A DNA stretch of 64,000 bases from Nansenia antarctica (lineage: Eukaryota > Chordata > Actinopteri > Argentiniformes > Microstomatidae). Location: positions 49,446,443 through 49,510,442 of the forward strand of contig OZ022346.1 of NCBI GenBank assembly GCA_963989245.1. The letters run 5' to 3'. The position numbers and the translations under genes were made by a program. The notes below the pieces were generated by a model. That model was not told the DNA's origin. It was given only the letters and a program-made list of their open reading frames with translations, and did no database searches. This document shows, one piece after another, positions 32,673-44,540 of the stretch (positions within the stretch are counted from its first letter, which is position 1; every line of letters starts with the position of its first letter).

Positions 32673-32970
32673 CAGAGATCTGTGCCACTAGAATCTGAAT
32701 CTGAATTACTGACTTTGAATTTGAATTGCTCAATTTGAATAAAAAAAATGACGTTGAATTTTTTTTTTTACTTTGAATCACATAATTTGAATTTGTATTG
32801 TTTAACTTGATTTAGTTTTTCAATTCAGTTATTCATGTTAAACAATACAAATTCAAATTATGTGATTCAAAGTCTTTTTTTTTATTCAACGTAATTTTTT
32901 TAATTCAAATTGAGCAATTCAAATTCAAAGTTAGTAATTCAGATTCAGATTCTAGTGGCACATATCTCTG
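32673..32970. mobile_element. 298-bp near-perfect palindrome (foldback MITE)
   Basis: The left arm starts CAGAGATCTGTGCCACTAG and the right arm ends CTAGTGGCACATATCTCTG. The arms are complementary nearly to the centre, about 140 bp each, with a loop near 32810-32835 (CTTGATTTAGTTTTTCAATT). The only differences are small, mainly in A/T run length. It has no coding content. No clear target duplication was seen. Confidence 0.9.
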
Positions 32971-33094
32971 ACCTATGACCTAACTCCTTTTCGGCCAATC
33001 AGCACCCTTCATGAATGTACCCAAGGCACTCCCGCCAGTAAAGCTGAGTGGATAGCTCGTTATCGTGGAGGGAAGGACACAGCAAAGTGGATAG

Positions 33095-33237
33095 CTATCA
33101 TGGAGCGCCACGCCTCCCACACCTCCGACCCCGAGAGGCTCACCTGGGCCCTGCTGGGCCTGCTGTGTGAAGACTGCAAGGACCTCAGGTAGGATGACAC
33201 ACCTGCTGCCTGCGTGTCTGGGCAGCCATGACAGTAG

Positions 33238-33274
<37 letters not shown>

Positions 33275-33817
33275 GACCACGCTCACGTGTGATATGTAGC
33301 ACACTGCACGCAGCTAGGCCCAGAGCCATGTGTTGATGTGAACAGATAATGGATTTGACCGATAATTGTAAGAGTTTAAAAGAGTAATTTAAAGAGTAAT
33401 TTGTGTGGATTCCAAGTTAGGATTTGGGGAATGAATCTACATCTGTTTTTTGCGATTGGCATAGCCATGGCAGGGGGTGGTCTAGATCCTAGCCTAAATG
33501 ACTACGTTTCTAATCTAATCTAGTCGGGGTAGTGGCCCTCAGTTACTCCTGGGAGACAGTCCCTGAAATCTCTCATTGTAAGTCGCTTTGGATAAAAGCG
33601 TCTGTTGGTTAACATTTCAAATCTAATCCTCTCTCTCTCTGCCCCCCCCCCCCCCCCCCCCCGAAGCCGCTACCTCAGCAAGGCGTTCCCCGCCTGGTCC
33701 AGACAGAACCGGTTCACCCCGACCTTCATCAGCAGCCTGATCTCCCACACAGAGGTCCCGCACGCTGTTGGCGCCTGGCTGCTGCTAGCCAAGGTGGCTA
33801 GCTCCTCCCCCAAGCTG
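33095..33817 (+). pseudogene. ncapd3: NCAPD3 (condensin II HEAT subunit) fragment, two exons
   Basis: NCAPD3 is the HEAT-repeat subunit of condensin II, which compacts chromosomes. Exon A ends at 33188 (LTWALLGLLCEDCKDL, then AG before a GTAGG donor); its 5' edge is uncertain, with an AG at 33093-33094. Exon B starts at 33667 (C completes the serine codon) and reads SRYLSKAFPAWSRQNRF, then FISSLISHTEVPHAVG and LAKVASSSPKL. The phase at the junction is correct. Similarity stops after SSPKL (about 33817) where the family continues with DYS; no donor lies at that point, though a GTAAC follows at 33837. No other NCAPD3 exon was found in the window. The intron contains a (TG)n run at 33239-33272 and a poly-C tract next to the acceptor. 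Confidence 0.75.
33569..33607 (+). repeat. Teleost SINE/LINE tail motif
   Basis: GTAAGTCGCTTTGGATAAA then AGCGTCTG is a sequence found very widely in fish genomes as a repeat tail. Two more copies, in the opposite orientation, are at 56780-56815 and 61935-61975. Confidence 0.8.
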
Positions 33818-33984
33818 TATGACTTTCCACAACAAGTAACATGTCGTTAGCCTCATAGCATAATTGCCTCAGTCACGCTTCACTTGTGGTCAGCCATCTT
33901 TGTATGTAGTGTCAAACATGCCTATGTCAAAGAGATGACTTGGGCAGATAGTGATTTTGGAATGTCACAAGCATTCTGATAAGC

Positions 33985-35708
33985 CAGTGGTTCTCAACCT
34001 TTTATGGGCCAGCGCCCCCCTGTCCATTATCCAGGCCTCTTACCGCCCCCCCCCCCCCCCCCATCAAAAAAAGTAGGCTTATTTTCTTCCCTAAATATTA
34101 ATGTTGACTAATATTCTGTGTTATATAATTTAAAAAGCATGTCACTGAATGCCAAATAATAGATTGGATTCAACTGGGCAGTTGGAATATCATTATCATT
34201 AGTTTACCAGAGAGCAGAAAAGCCATGTGAATGTGAATAAAAATGCTGTTTCTGAGTGTTAAACAAACTCAGACAACATCAGAGAATACAAACAGACTGC
34301 TACGGAACAGCAGCAATTTCACACATGTCCGATGCAGAACAAACAGTAGGCTGCAGAACTGTACATTACAACTAACATTGTTAGTTTTTTAAAGTGTGCT
34401 GGTGTTGCATTTCTCCAAATTGCTGTTTTATGATGCTAATATTTATTCATTTTTGATTGGACTTTGGGGGGGGGGGGGGGGTGTCACAATATGGCGGCAA
34501 ACGCTAGGGGGCTATTATTTTAATATTTTATTTAGTATTCTATGGTATTATTTTCATAAACTGACCACTTCGAATTTCTCATATCAAAACATATCAAAAC
34601 ATAACAAAGTTCCAAAGTTCAGAGCTCTGCGCTCTGGGAGCGCTCAGAGATGGGCGCTCTGACTGAAAACACGGTTTTGTCCGAGCGAACTGACCGTTCG
34701 TGCATTTACGAACGTACCCGTAATAACACTGCTGACAGCTGATCAATACAAAAGACGCTGCAGCTGATGCGTTCGTTTCCAGGACATCACAAGAGGAGCA
34801 ACATATCACAAAAAAGCGATCGTATATTTTAGTTTGCAAACACATCGCAATGCTAACCTCAGAATGGCACTAGGGATAACATCCACAACAACACTTTACA
34901 GTAATACATTTATGTAATATACTGTGATGAACCTGCGAGAGGAGGGGACATTCGTAGCTGATTTCTCTAGGTTCGATTATTGGTAAGCGACAGAGAACTT
35001 TCAGGACTGGTTTATTACGATCGCTTTTTTGAGATTGTTCCTGCTGTGATGTTCTGGTATGGTGGTATGGTATTAGCACTCATTTTAACTAAATTAAATA
35101 AGCTGTATTGAAAGGAAGCGAACGAAGTGAACGCAACAATTACAATGAGCCCACAAACTGAAACATATGTCACTCAAGCATAGCCTACAAGGAAAACACT
35201 CATAGAAGTTGGGCATTGGTCAACATGACGTTACAGATGGGATGAACCGGGGTTCTTTCTATCGTAGCATAGTATTGCAATTTCTGCACTGTACATGAAC
35301 TGTAAAGATTCTTCTACAATGCAGCTTACCCAGACACATTGGAAACTATCAAAAGCTCTGCCTTTGCTAGCTGAGTTTTTAGCTTCTCCATCTTCTTGAT
35401 GACACTCACTTTTATTTTTTTGGGCGCTGCGCTACGTGTGTCTGCGTCACAGAGCCCGGCCAAGTTCAGAGCGCTTAGAGATGGGTGCTCTGACTGAAAA
35501 CACGGTTTGTCCGAGCGAAATGACCGTTCGTGCATTTACGAATGTGCCCGTAATAACACAGCTGTTTTTCATGAGAAAAATACTTTATGCGTGAACGCCC
35601 CCCAAGAACACCTCAACGCCCCCCCTGGAACAAATATTTGTTCCAGCGCCCCCCGATGTTGTCTGAACGCCCCCTGGGGGGCGGTACCGCCCCCGTTGAG
35701 AAACGATG
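33985..35708. mobile_element. hAT element (1724 bp), CAGTGGTTCTCAAC ends
   Basis: The left end CAGTGGTTCTCAACCTTTT and right end CCCCGTTGAGAAACGATG are inverted repeats. The flanking octamers TGATAAGC (33977-33984) and TGATAGAC (35709-35716) match at six of eight bases, indicating an old hAT duplication. The ends are followed inwards by CCAGCGCCCCCC and GGGGGCGG blocks typical of this group. No transposase is recognisable. Inside, a segment of about 95 bp (GCTCTGACTGAAAACACGG...) occurs twice in direct orientation, at about 34650-34735 and 35475-35563. Confidence 0.85.
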
Positions 35709-35716
35709 TGATAGAC

Positions 35717-37661
35717 CATGTGTCAAACTCTCCCAAATCACTTGTAAATCTCTAAAATCAAATAAGGAAGAAGTTTGTTACCAGGGGCATGTTTGAGTCC
35801 AGGGTTATGTGCTGTGCGCAATAGCCTGGGAATAGGTTAATATGTAGTTGACAGAATGTGATTTTATGGGCTGAATAGAAGATATCAGGTGATGAGATTT
35901 TGTCATGGAGTTTAATCAATATGTAACTATCATAGCATGAAAAACATTTTGTGCTATACAAGAGATTTGCAAAAATGCTCCTTTAAATGATTATGATATT
36001 CAATAATGATATTATGTAATAGACATAAAGAGATAATGCTAATGTCCCGGAGAAGCTTCATTTCATGGGAGATTGACCTCTCTCTGGTCACACTGAGATT
36101 GAATGCAGCTTTCTGGAGAAGACAAACAAACTAATCTCTGGAGATGGGACTTCCTCTTTCAGCCCCTGCTGTCCAGCCCACGTTATCAGCATAGGGCCTT
36201 AGGTCAGAAGTGCTGATTGTCAATATGTGGCCTGCCTTCAGTCAGTGAATAGATTAGGAAGTGGTTAGGTTTTTCATCTGTCAGCTAACCTGGCTAGTTA
36301 TAGCATGAATAATAGTTTAACTGGCCATACCCTAATAGAAACAAGATTGAGACTATAATGTTTTTTTTCTTTTATCTCAGAAAACAAATCTTACCATTAA
36401 CCGTAGTCTCACAAACAACACATAACTTTAGGTAATCGATATTCAACCCCTTCTACTTTTAAGGAGAGAGGGGTTGAGAACGTTCTAGATAACAGATCCT
36501 TTAGGACCAGGATGATAACTCATTCCTCAGAAAACAGACAAAAAGGTAATTTAGACCTTCTTGTTTCTATCTTCTTGATCTTGATTGTAAGAAGGAAGCA
36601 TCTGAGTTTGAATTTGTCCTTAGGTTGCCTGAAGGATACCAGAATATTTTAAGTATTTGTGTACACACATGAAATGTACCATGTGCGTAGCTGTATTAAA
36701 GCAGAGGAAGGAGAGTGAGGATATTGACTGGAGTGAGTCCTGAAGCCTCTGATGTTCTGATGCTATAAAAGTTGTACTGCACTGCAGCGCTGTCAAAACA
36801 ATTGTTACAGAGCGGAAGTAACAGTGTTACTGCACTGTCAGGGGGTATACTGTATTTTAGAATTTTATTTCATTGCAAGTTTTTGATAGAACACTGCTAA
36901 TACATCTTTGGCTTCACAGTGCTCTAGTGTCACCCAACAAGTTTGACCTCTATACAGTCCAAACTGAATAATGTAATGGATGTTTACTTTTTGTCTTTCT
37001 TTCGCCTACAGATAATGTAAATGCACTTCAGTCTTGTTGATGTAGATCTTTGCCAAGTTGTCCTCTCAGGTTTGCTCATTCCTAGAAGAGTTGACAAGAT
37101 GGCTGCACAGTCACAGAGCTTGTTTTTCTTTTTTGCTTGTTTTTAGCTGCTCATCAAACCAATTATTGATTTTGCTCTTTCTGGGACCCCCCTCCTCCTC
37201 CACATGGATGAATCTGTAATAAAACAGCAGAGCTCTGACTGTATCGGGCATGTTAATGCGCAGGAGGCTGCACAAGAGGAGTGGCACACCATGGTGGTTA
37301 GGAAGTAAGATGTATGGAGACCCATTGAAGCTGGCATGTGATGTCAAGAGGTGGTATGATTGATAAACTGTTGGTGATGCAGGCCGGTTGTTTGAATGGC
37401 CTTGTCTGGTGTGTGACTTTTAGACATGTCTATTGTGCAGCGTAATGTCTGTCTGTTCATTGTAACTTGAAGAAAGTGGTCTGTCTGCTGATTGTAACAA
37501 GACAAAGATGGTCTGATTGTCTGTTCAGCATTGTCCGTTCAGTGTAGTCTGAGTACAAGATTGTCTTCATCAAGCCAAGCCACTGGCTTTTAAAGATTGC
37601 AGCAGCTAAGCAGATGGTATAGAGGCTATTAAGAAATAATGCGATGCACACATACTGTATG

Positions 37662-37692
<31 letters not shown>

Positions 37693-39003
37693 ACTCACTT
37701 AAAAACGCAACAGGGAACAGGGCTTAATTCCTCAAAAGTGGTTCACCAGTCTGTAACGGGGACCACGGACCTTCCCTCTGTAGTGCAATCAGCCTCTAGA
37801 GGACCAGCCAATCAACCCCCTTAGTTGGACATCATGCACAAGGAGCAGCCAATCAGCCTCTAGAGCTAGTAGTTGGGAATAGGGAACAGCCAATGAGTGT
37901 CAAAGGTAGGCACAAGGACCAGCCAATTATCCACCACCAGTGTTAGGTAGTACTGGAGGGGCATTTCATGAAATTATTACATTTTAACCATATTATATAC
38001 TATTATTATTATTATTATTTACTATTATTATTCATTTCAAATTTAGATTTGCATGTGAAATTCAACCCCAGTGGGAGAAACATTCTCATCTGTGTGTTTG
38101 TACATGTGTCGTGCTCTGCTTTAGTCTGTGATATACAGTAGTCATCTAGCTGCATCTGTACCAAGGATGGAGCAGGCAGCAGTGGATCATCACATGTTAA
38201 TTTCCAGGAGGAGACACATGACACTGCTGCGGCACCAATAACCTCATCTGTCATTACCTAACTGCAGACGGTGGTCAGGGTCAGTTCACTCTGACTCATC
38301 TTGTCTTGTCTTGTCTGGACTCTGACCTAAGGTATAGGGTTCATTATTACAGACCAGGCGCATTGCAATTGGGTAATCCATCAGCACATTTTGGCCTGGG
38401 CTTTACCTCAGAAAATAAAGGAGTACACACTTAACTCAAAAATCTTTTTCAAATATATTTCTCATTAGTCTATTGATGATGGTAGTGGAGAGGTAGTGTC
38501 ATATGGTGTGTACCGTTGTTTGGTTAATATCTACGTCATGTTTTCAGTTTATAGACAAATTCAGTTCACTTTGCTGAGAAAATTAGTCTGACACGGAAGT
38601 CAAGGTATTCGTTTTACTCATACAAGTCCAGGTACTACAATAGTGTATTGTATTTCTAAAGCATGATAAAGTATGATCCAGGGAGTTGGCTAGTGTTTTT
38701 TGTGAGGTTAAGTTCAGCCCTGTTTCAGAGATTCTGCCAAGGTTTCTGGAGAAGCCAAAGGGGCAGGACTTCATTAATCACATATCAAGTCACTTGTCAC
38801 GTTTCCCCTGTCTGTTACCTCCAGTCATTCATGCAATTTGTCAGAGCAGTGGCATTTGTTGTGTTTGTCATCCAATAATCACTGTCTGTTGTTAAATGTT
38901 GCCTTGTTGTTTTTTTATTCATTTTTAGATTGACTATAACTCAAAATATCAAACATTAATTTGCATATGCCCTAAAAAACAATCCTGCATGGTTCAAATG
39001 TGT
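35717..39003. other. Gene-free interval upstream of the SMAD2 exons
   Basis: I looked for the SMAD2 first coding exon (MH1 N-terminus) and for more NCAPD3 exons on the plus strand and found neither. The DNA is AT-rich with short microsatellites ((TTA)n near 38004-38031) and a poly-C tract at 37663. Short frames here have no recognisable domain. Confidence 0.45.
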
Positions 39004-39460
39004 TTAAAGGTGCTCTATGCAACAATTTCTGGATTAGAATTGTTTTAAGTACAGTGCCTTGCAAACGTGTTTACCCATCTGTACATTGTGTTGCCTCAGA
39101 CGCTGAAACGGTAATACATTTGAATTAGGCATTTGTTTCTCACTGACCACATCTTACTGGACACTTTCAAAGTGAAAGAAAAGTAATGTCTGTTTGCAAA
39201 CGTATTCACCCCCTTTGCTGTGGCACTCAGAGAATTAGTTCAAATGCAAAAAATGCTTTCCACATCCGAGAATGAGAACCAATCGTGAAACAGGAATGCG
39301 CTGCTAGTCCTATACAACGAGGGTGGTGTACTGATCACTTAGAGCAACTTTCTAGCCTCAAACAGCGCATGAACACATTTCTCGCCTGGAATTTTATTCA
39401 GATATGTCATTGATATTAACGAATATCTGCACACATAATTGTTACGTAGAGCATCTTTAA
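39004..39460. mobile_element. TTAA-flanked MITE (piggyBac-type?)
   Basis: TTAA at 39004-39007 and 39457-39460 flank inverted ends AGGTGCTCTATGCAAC and GTTACGTAGAGCATCT, which pair at 13 of 16 positions. There is no coding content. TTAA duplication is the mark of piggyBac-group transposition. The group assignment is tentative. Confidence 0.6.
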
Positions 39461-41015
39461 CTAACAGAAATGCAATATTGATAGCACATTATCAGATTTT
39501 GGTTTGTCATCTCACATTGCGTCCCTATGTTCTTCTCATTCAAACAGTCTCTCCTATTAGCCGACAGGCATGTCCCGAAGTGCACTAGCTAACCTCTTGA
39601 GGACACGGCCATCTCCAATAAGAGACCCTACTGTTTGACTACCCTCATGTTAACTCATCTTGGTATTTTTTAATGAATCATGCCCCATGTTTATCATTTT
39701 TTTTGTTTTTGTTTTGTGTTTGTGTTTTTGTTTGTTTTATTTTCTGTGCACAGCAATTGCTCTGAAATATGGGGACTGAGTACACCACATACGATAGAAC
39801 AGTGGGATACCTCTGGCCTTTACAGCTACCCTGACCAAACCAGGTGACTATCTCCTCCTCTGTCATGTGCTTCTGTTTACTCACTCAGCCTGTGGGCCGC
39901 AGGTGGGGATGATGATGATGATGATGATGATGTTTGCTCCAGGGGGGTTGTTAAGTTTAGGTATACCATGACTATTCTTCTTAGTTTATTTGTTCTGTTC
40001 TCTGATATGTTTCATGCAGTAGTTTCTTATGAACTTAAATTGACAAGTGTCTACATTTTATGTTCATCATTTATTATCATACATTCAGTCATTTCAAGTA
40101 AAAGAATAGTTGAGGAGTAGTTTTTAAGGATTTCTATAAATTTTTAGGGCATTTCTTAAGGTTAGAAATCAAAACGTTCTCCTCCTCCAACTCATCTACC
40201 TTCCCTCTGTTCTCACATGTTATCTATTCCTGTTCTCCCTCTCTCCCCTCCTCCCTCCTCTCTTTCCTCCCTCCTCTCTCTCCCCTCCTCCCTTGTCTCT
40301 CTTCCCTCCCTAGGTCCCTGGACGGTCGCTTGCAGGTGTCCCATAGGAAGGGCCTCCCCCATGTCATCTACTCCCGCCTGTGGAGATGGCCCGACCTGCA
40401 CAGCCACCATGAGCTGCGCGCCATGGAGACCTGCGAGTACGCCTTCAACCTCAAAAAGGACGAGGTCTGCGTCAACCCCTACCACTACCAGAGAGTTGAG
40501 ACACCAGGTACGCAGTGTTGAATCCTCCCCAAAATATCTAAATATATTATATATAGTTATAGAATTTCCCAGGAAATCAGATAAGAAAAATTACCTAATT
40601 AAACATAATTCAACACAATTGGGAATTTACTACCTATTACTATATTGTGCTTTTTTATTATGTGTTTTAGTATAGCTGTAGTATTTTACGTTTTTTTATT
40701 GCTTCGGTTCGTTCCAGTTCTTCCGCCTGTACTGGTACCCCGGCACACAGAGATCGTTACAGAGCTCCCTCCACTGGATGACTACACCCATTCCATACCG
40801 GAAAACACCAACTTCCCCGCTGGGATCGAGCCCCCCAACAACTACATACCAGGTCAGCAGTAGTCCTAAGCTCCTGTGTCACTACACACTTCCTCAGCCC
40901 TAAAAATAACAATTATACTGCTCTAAGGCCTCTGTACTACTACAGTACACTGGACGTGGCTAAATCTTTTCCTGCGAAACAGGCCCACACATTTTTCATA
41001 GACATAGCTATGCGT

Positions 41016-41075
<60 letters not shown>

Positions 41076-41653
41076 CTTCATATGGCTGGTCTTCCTAAGA
41101 GAAGGGCCACACAGTTAGCAAAATATTGCTCAATATCCGCTGTTATTGGTAGCCGCTCAATATGGAGAAGGCGGTGCTTCCTGTACCCATGAGCGGGATA
41201 CTGTCTGTCTTATAGTATTGATCAACCCACTGGTCTTGTGCGAATAACATCCTGTGTGTGGCAGAACTGGTTGTTGGCTCAGCATTACTGTAACAAATTG
41301 TTTCCAGGATGTCAAAATGCACTGTTAGTATTTATGTCCTTTAGAATTGTACTTTGTATGTGGACATAAATAAAGCATTTAAAATGTGTGTTATACTGTG
41401 TTGCAGAGACTCCTCCACCAGGCTACATCAGTGAGGATGGGGAGACAAGTGACCAACAGATGAATCAAAGTATGGACACAGGTAGCCACATTCCCTGGAT
41501 GGGCGACAGTCACTGCTGGCCTGGGGAATGACTCTAGACCAGCGTTTCTCAACCTTTTTTCAGTCACGGCACCCTTCAAAAGTCGATAAAATCTCAAGGC
41601 ACCCCAGTCTAAAATATAGCTATTCAAAAACGACACTGCATCACCCAGACAGC

Positions 41654-41655
<2 letters not shown>

Positions 41656-41748
<93 letters not shown>
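41656..41748. repeat. (CA)n microsatellite, about 46 units
   Basis: The longest uninterrupted CA run in the window, inside the hAT element. It produces a Cys/Val frame on the minus strand. Confidence 0.97.
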
Positions 41749-41752
<4 letters not shown>

Positions 41753-42240
41753 TCAGCGGCTATTGATACAAATAAAAGTTGTATTATTATTATTATTATT
41801 ATTATTGAGAGAGAGAGGAGGGAGTGAAAGCGGCAAGTGTGCATCAAAGGCATCAGGCACGTAACCGTGCTGTATAAACATGACACAGTGACCGAACAAA
41901 AGTGGGAATTTATGGAACACATTAATTTTCATATTCCCACATTTGATTGGAAACACCTATCCAGTCCATTCAACGGAAACACCGGGGATGCAGAGTTATT
42001 AAGCCAGAAAATGCGTCTCTCTCTCCCGCTGCGCGCATGACCTTGTCTGGATGTATTAAATTCATTGCATGAAAACGAAACCGTGCGTTATTTCGCGAAC
42101 TTTCCAACCCTGCTTAGCTTCCGAAGTCGGACGAGAGAATAATGTCACCGATCATCCATATAGAACAACCACCTCCACACTCTGCCGGCGAGCGAGACTG
42201 CCCTGCCCGATCAGACCCTTTTTCGGGAGCGGGGAACATT

Positions 42241-42371
42241 GATTGATTGATTGAAAACTTTATTAGAAGATTTGCAGAAGTAGGTACATGAAAGTACATA
42301 TTACATACAAGGTCAACTAAGAGGATAAAAACCCAAGAAAGCCACTGGCTTATTTCAATTGGGGTCCTTGT
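42241..42371 (-). mobile_element. LINE 3' end nested in hAT
   Basis: GATTGATTGATTGAAAACTT through GGGGTCCTTG matches the 3' end of the LINE at 30712-30845 almost exactly. It is a short, 5'-truncated insertion in the minus orientation. Confidence 0.9.
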
Positions 42372-42396
42372 TGGGGTCCTTCAACATAGGACCCTT

Positions 42397-42744
42397 TTAG
42401 ATGTCATTGATTTGCCTTCCAATTGTACAGTCAGACAGCGGGACCTTTGCTATTTCTTTTGCAGCTTGTGGGCCTAGCATCTTATTAACTATTGCTGTGC
42501 ATGCTGGCAATATTACGGACTCGGCTATAGTGTGTGGCTTCTTCGCCTTAGCAACAATTTCGGCTACGAGGTAACTAGCCTCCAATGCTTTCTCTGAAAC
42601 TTTGGCGCACTTCATCATTACCTGTTCTGGACAGCTATGCTTACTTTTCATCCGAACAAAATATTCAGCATCCTTGCTAGCTTGTGATGGATGATCTGTT
42701 GTCAGTTCGTCATGTTCCATGATTCTGCTTGTTTGCTTGTTCAT
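42397..42744 (-). pseudogene. hAT transposase remnant (ZBED5/SCAND3-like)
   Basis: A 115-codon minus-strand frame with KALEASYLVAEIVAKAKKPH and KEIAKVPLSDCTIGRQINDI, the region that precedes the RNase H-like catalytic fold in ZBED5/SCAND3-type hAT transposases. It ends where the catalytic domain should start, so only this fragment remains. It belongs to the hAT element that encloses it. Confidence 0.8.
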
Positions 42745-43877
42745 TGCTCTCGAAATGTCTTTGACACACTGACCTTACGCTGAACCCGGTATTGACATTG
42801 TGAAATGGGAAAGGGGCGTGCGAGACAGAATATAGAATAATTTGACGGCACCCCTGAAGACGCCAGGCGGCGCCCCAGTGTGCCGCGGCACCCCGGTTGA
42901 GAAACGCTGCTCTAGACTGTGTTTATCTGGGTCTGCAGCTGTGTGTGCTGCATTGCTGACTCGATATAGAAAATATGTGTCAAATGACTGTTTAATAAAG
43001 AAAAACAGCTATTGTTCTTCCCTTGAAAATAGTCCATTTACATTTGTCTGAACACGCTTGTCAGTTTTTTTCTTCTTTCAATAGTAGACTTCTTTTTATA
43101 GCACTCTAGAGTGCAGAAATAACCAACTGTCTTTGTTTTCCAGGTTCTCCAGCGGAACTGTCACCAGGCACGCTTTCACCCGTCAATCATGCCATGGGTA
43201 AGAGCATGCCCTCTTGTCTACTGTTCTTCCGTTCTTTACTTATTTTAGAAGAAATGATGTGTTCCTCTACTAAGGTATTAGAGTTTGTATTCACAATTTC
43301 TACTGGAGTCAGTAGTACGTTCATGGATAAGGTGAGACAAGCATTGTCATCTCAAGCTGTAGGTTCATTCGAGGTATACACGACTTGGCTGTTGATAGGC
43401 TGTTCTACTTGACTGATGTGCTAAAATAGGTAACTTATTAGCCGTTGTGCTGTCTCTTTCCACAGGTAAATGAGGATATCTCTGTTAAATAGTTTGGTGC
43501 AATGGAACAGTTGCTCTGGATATGGTCTTGGTTGTTGTTGTGTATCGAGGCCAGCCTTAACTAACTCTCTGTCTCTCTCTCTCTCTCTGGGTGTGTGTGT
43601 GTTCCAGACCTCCAGCCAGTGATGTACTCGGAGCCAGCGTTCTGGTGCTCCATAGCTTACTACGAGCTCAATCAGCGGGTGGGCGAGACCTTCCATGCCT
43701 CGCAGCCCTCGCTTACTGTCGACGGCTTCACGGACCCCTCCAACTCGGAACGCTTCTGTCTGGGACTGCTTCTTCTTCGGCGTATGGGTAGTTGTTTTTC
43801 CTCTCCACTCCACCAGGCTCGGGGCCGAGGGGCTACCCTTTTACCACCCCGAGACCTGGTTGAGGGGCTCACCCGGG

Positions 43878-44393
43878 CTATATTTCTGGACACCCCTCCA
43901 GAAGCCACGTCATCGTCTCGTCATCTAATACCGACAGACCATGCATCCCGTTGGGTGGGTGGTACACCGGGCAATCCAGGATAATATGGTCTGCGGTTTG
44001 GTCCTCTGCGCCACACTCGCACGACGCATTTGGGGCCAAGCCCCATCTGTGCATTGATGAGCGGAAACGCCCGACGCCGGTCCGGAGACGATTGAGCCTC
44101 ACCCAGGATAGCCGTGGCAAGTCCATCCCGAGGGGCTCAGCGCCGGCGACTGGGATGTGGTCGCGGAGTTTGGAGGTGTTAGCCTCCCACTCCGCGCGCC
44201 ACATATAATCCGCCCATCCTGCCGCACTGATGTTGAGATCTCTGCATTGCTGCCTGAGATCCTGTGCGGCAGGCACAAATGGGTGTCTCGACTTGAGACG
44301 CCGGGAGGGCTCCGCTGTTATAGTGAGCCTATCATGGAGCAGATGGTTATTAAGCTCCACGGCCCGGCAGGCGAGACGTGCTGTGGCTCCCAT
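43878..44393 (-). CDS. LINE ORF C-terminal part (3' half of inverted element)
   Basis: 171 codons. It includes LSWVRLNRLRTGVGRF and the Cys/His motif WGLAPNASCECGAEDQTADH followed by LDCPVY, typical of the C-terminus of many I/Jockey-group LINE proteins, after the RT. The frame has no stop. It faces away from the 5' half of the same element. Confidence 0.85.
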   Translation of the reverse strand: MGATARLACRAVELNNHLLHDRLTITAEPSRRLKSRHPFVPAAQDLRQQCRDLNISAAGWADYMWRAEWEANTSKLRDHIPVAGAEPLGMDLPRLSWVRLNRLRTGVGRFRSSMHRWGLAPNASCECGAEDQTADHIILDCPVYHPPNGMHGLSVLDDETMTWLLEGCPEI

Positions 44394-44540
44394 GCGGCGG
44401 AGGCCTGCGGGCTGGATGCCTGCTAGGATGGGTCTCTAAAGCTAGACAAGCGAATAGACAAGCGAATAGAGCACTCAGCATCCGTGCATGTTGATGTGGC
44501 GTGGCAAACACCTTCTCGTGGTGCCCCCCGTAAGTAGCTA

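Larger units (their letters stand above)
41540..42909. mobile_element. hAT element (1370 bp) in SMAD2 intron, perfect 8-bp TSD
   Basis: The ends CAGCGTTTCTCAACC and GGTTGAGAAACGCTG are perfect inverted repeats. The octamer CTCTAGAC flanks both sides (41532-41539 and 42910-42917). It starts 58 bp after the sixth SMAD2 exon listed by order of position (41407-41481). Inside are a long (CA)n (41656-41746), a (TTA)n run, a nested LINE 3' end (42241-42371) and a transposase remnant on the minus strand. Confidence 0.95.
39754..43770 (+). pseudogene. smad2: SMAD2 partial gene, coding exons 3-8, exon 8 interrupted
   Basis: SMAD2 carries TGF-beta/activin signals to the nucleus. Six plus-strand exons read in phase: 39754-39843 (90 bp), 40314-40507, 40718-40852, 41407-41481, 43144-43197 and 43608-43770. 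The 90-bp exon (CSEIWGLSTPHTIEQWD) is the MH1 insert that separates SMAD2 from SMAD3. Then follow SLDGRLQVSHRKGLPHVIY, the linker with PPGY (a WW-ligase site), and the start of MH2 (EPAFWCSIAYYELNQRVGE ... FCLGL). After codon CTG-CT at 43770 the expected MH2 sequence is replaced by the 3' end of a LINE. The frame then adds about 70 foreign residues before a stop at 43984. The first coding exon and everything after exon 8, including the C-terminal phosphorylation motif, are absent. The visible exons have no stops, so the damage is recent. Confidence 0.85.

Noticed and set aside
37111..37347. Minus-strand 78-codon frame
   Set aside because: Considered as a possible exon but no recognisable domain, splice context or neighbour supports it.
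43951..44439. Plus-strand frames opposite the LINE C-terminus
   Set aside because: Antisense shadows of the minus-strand LINE ORF.
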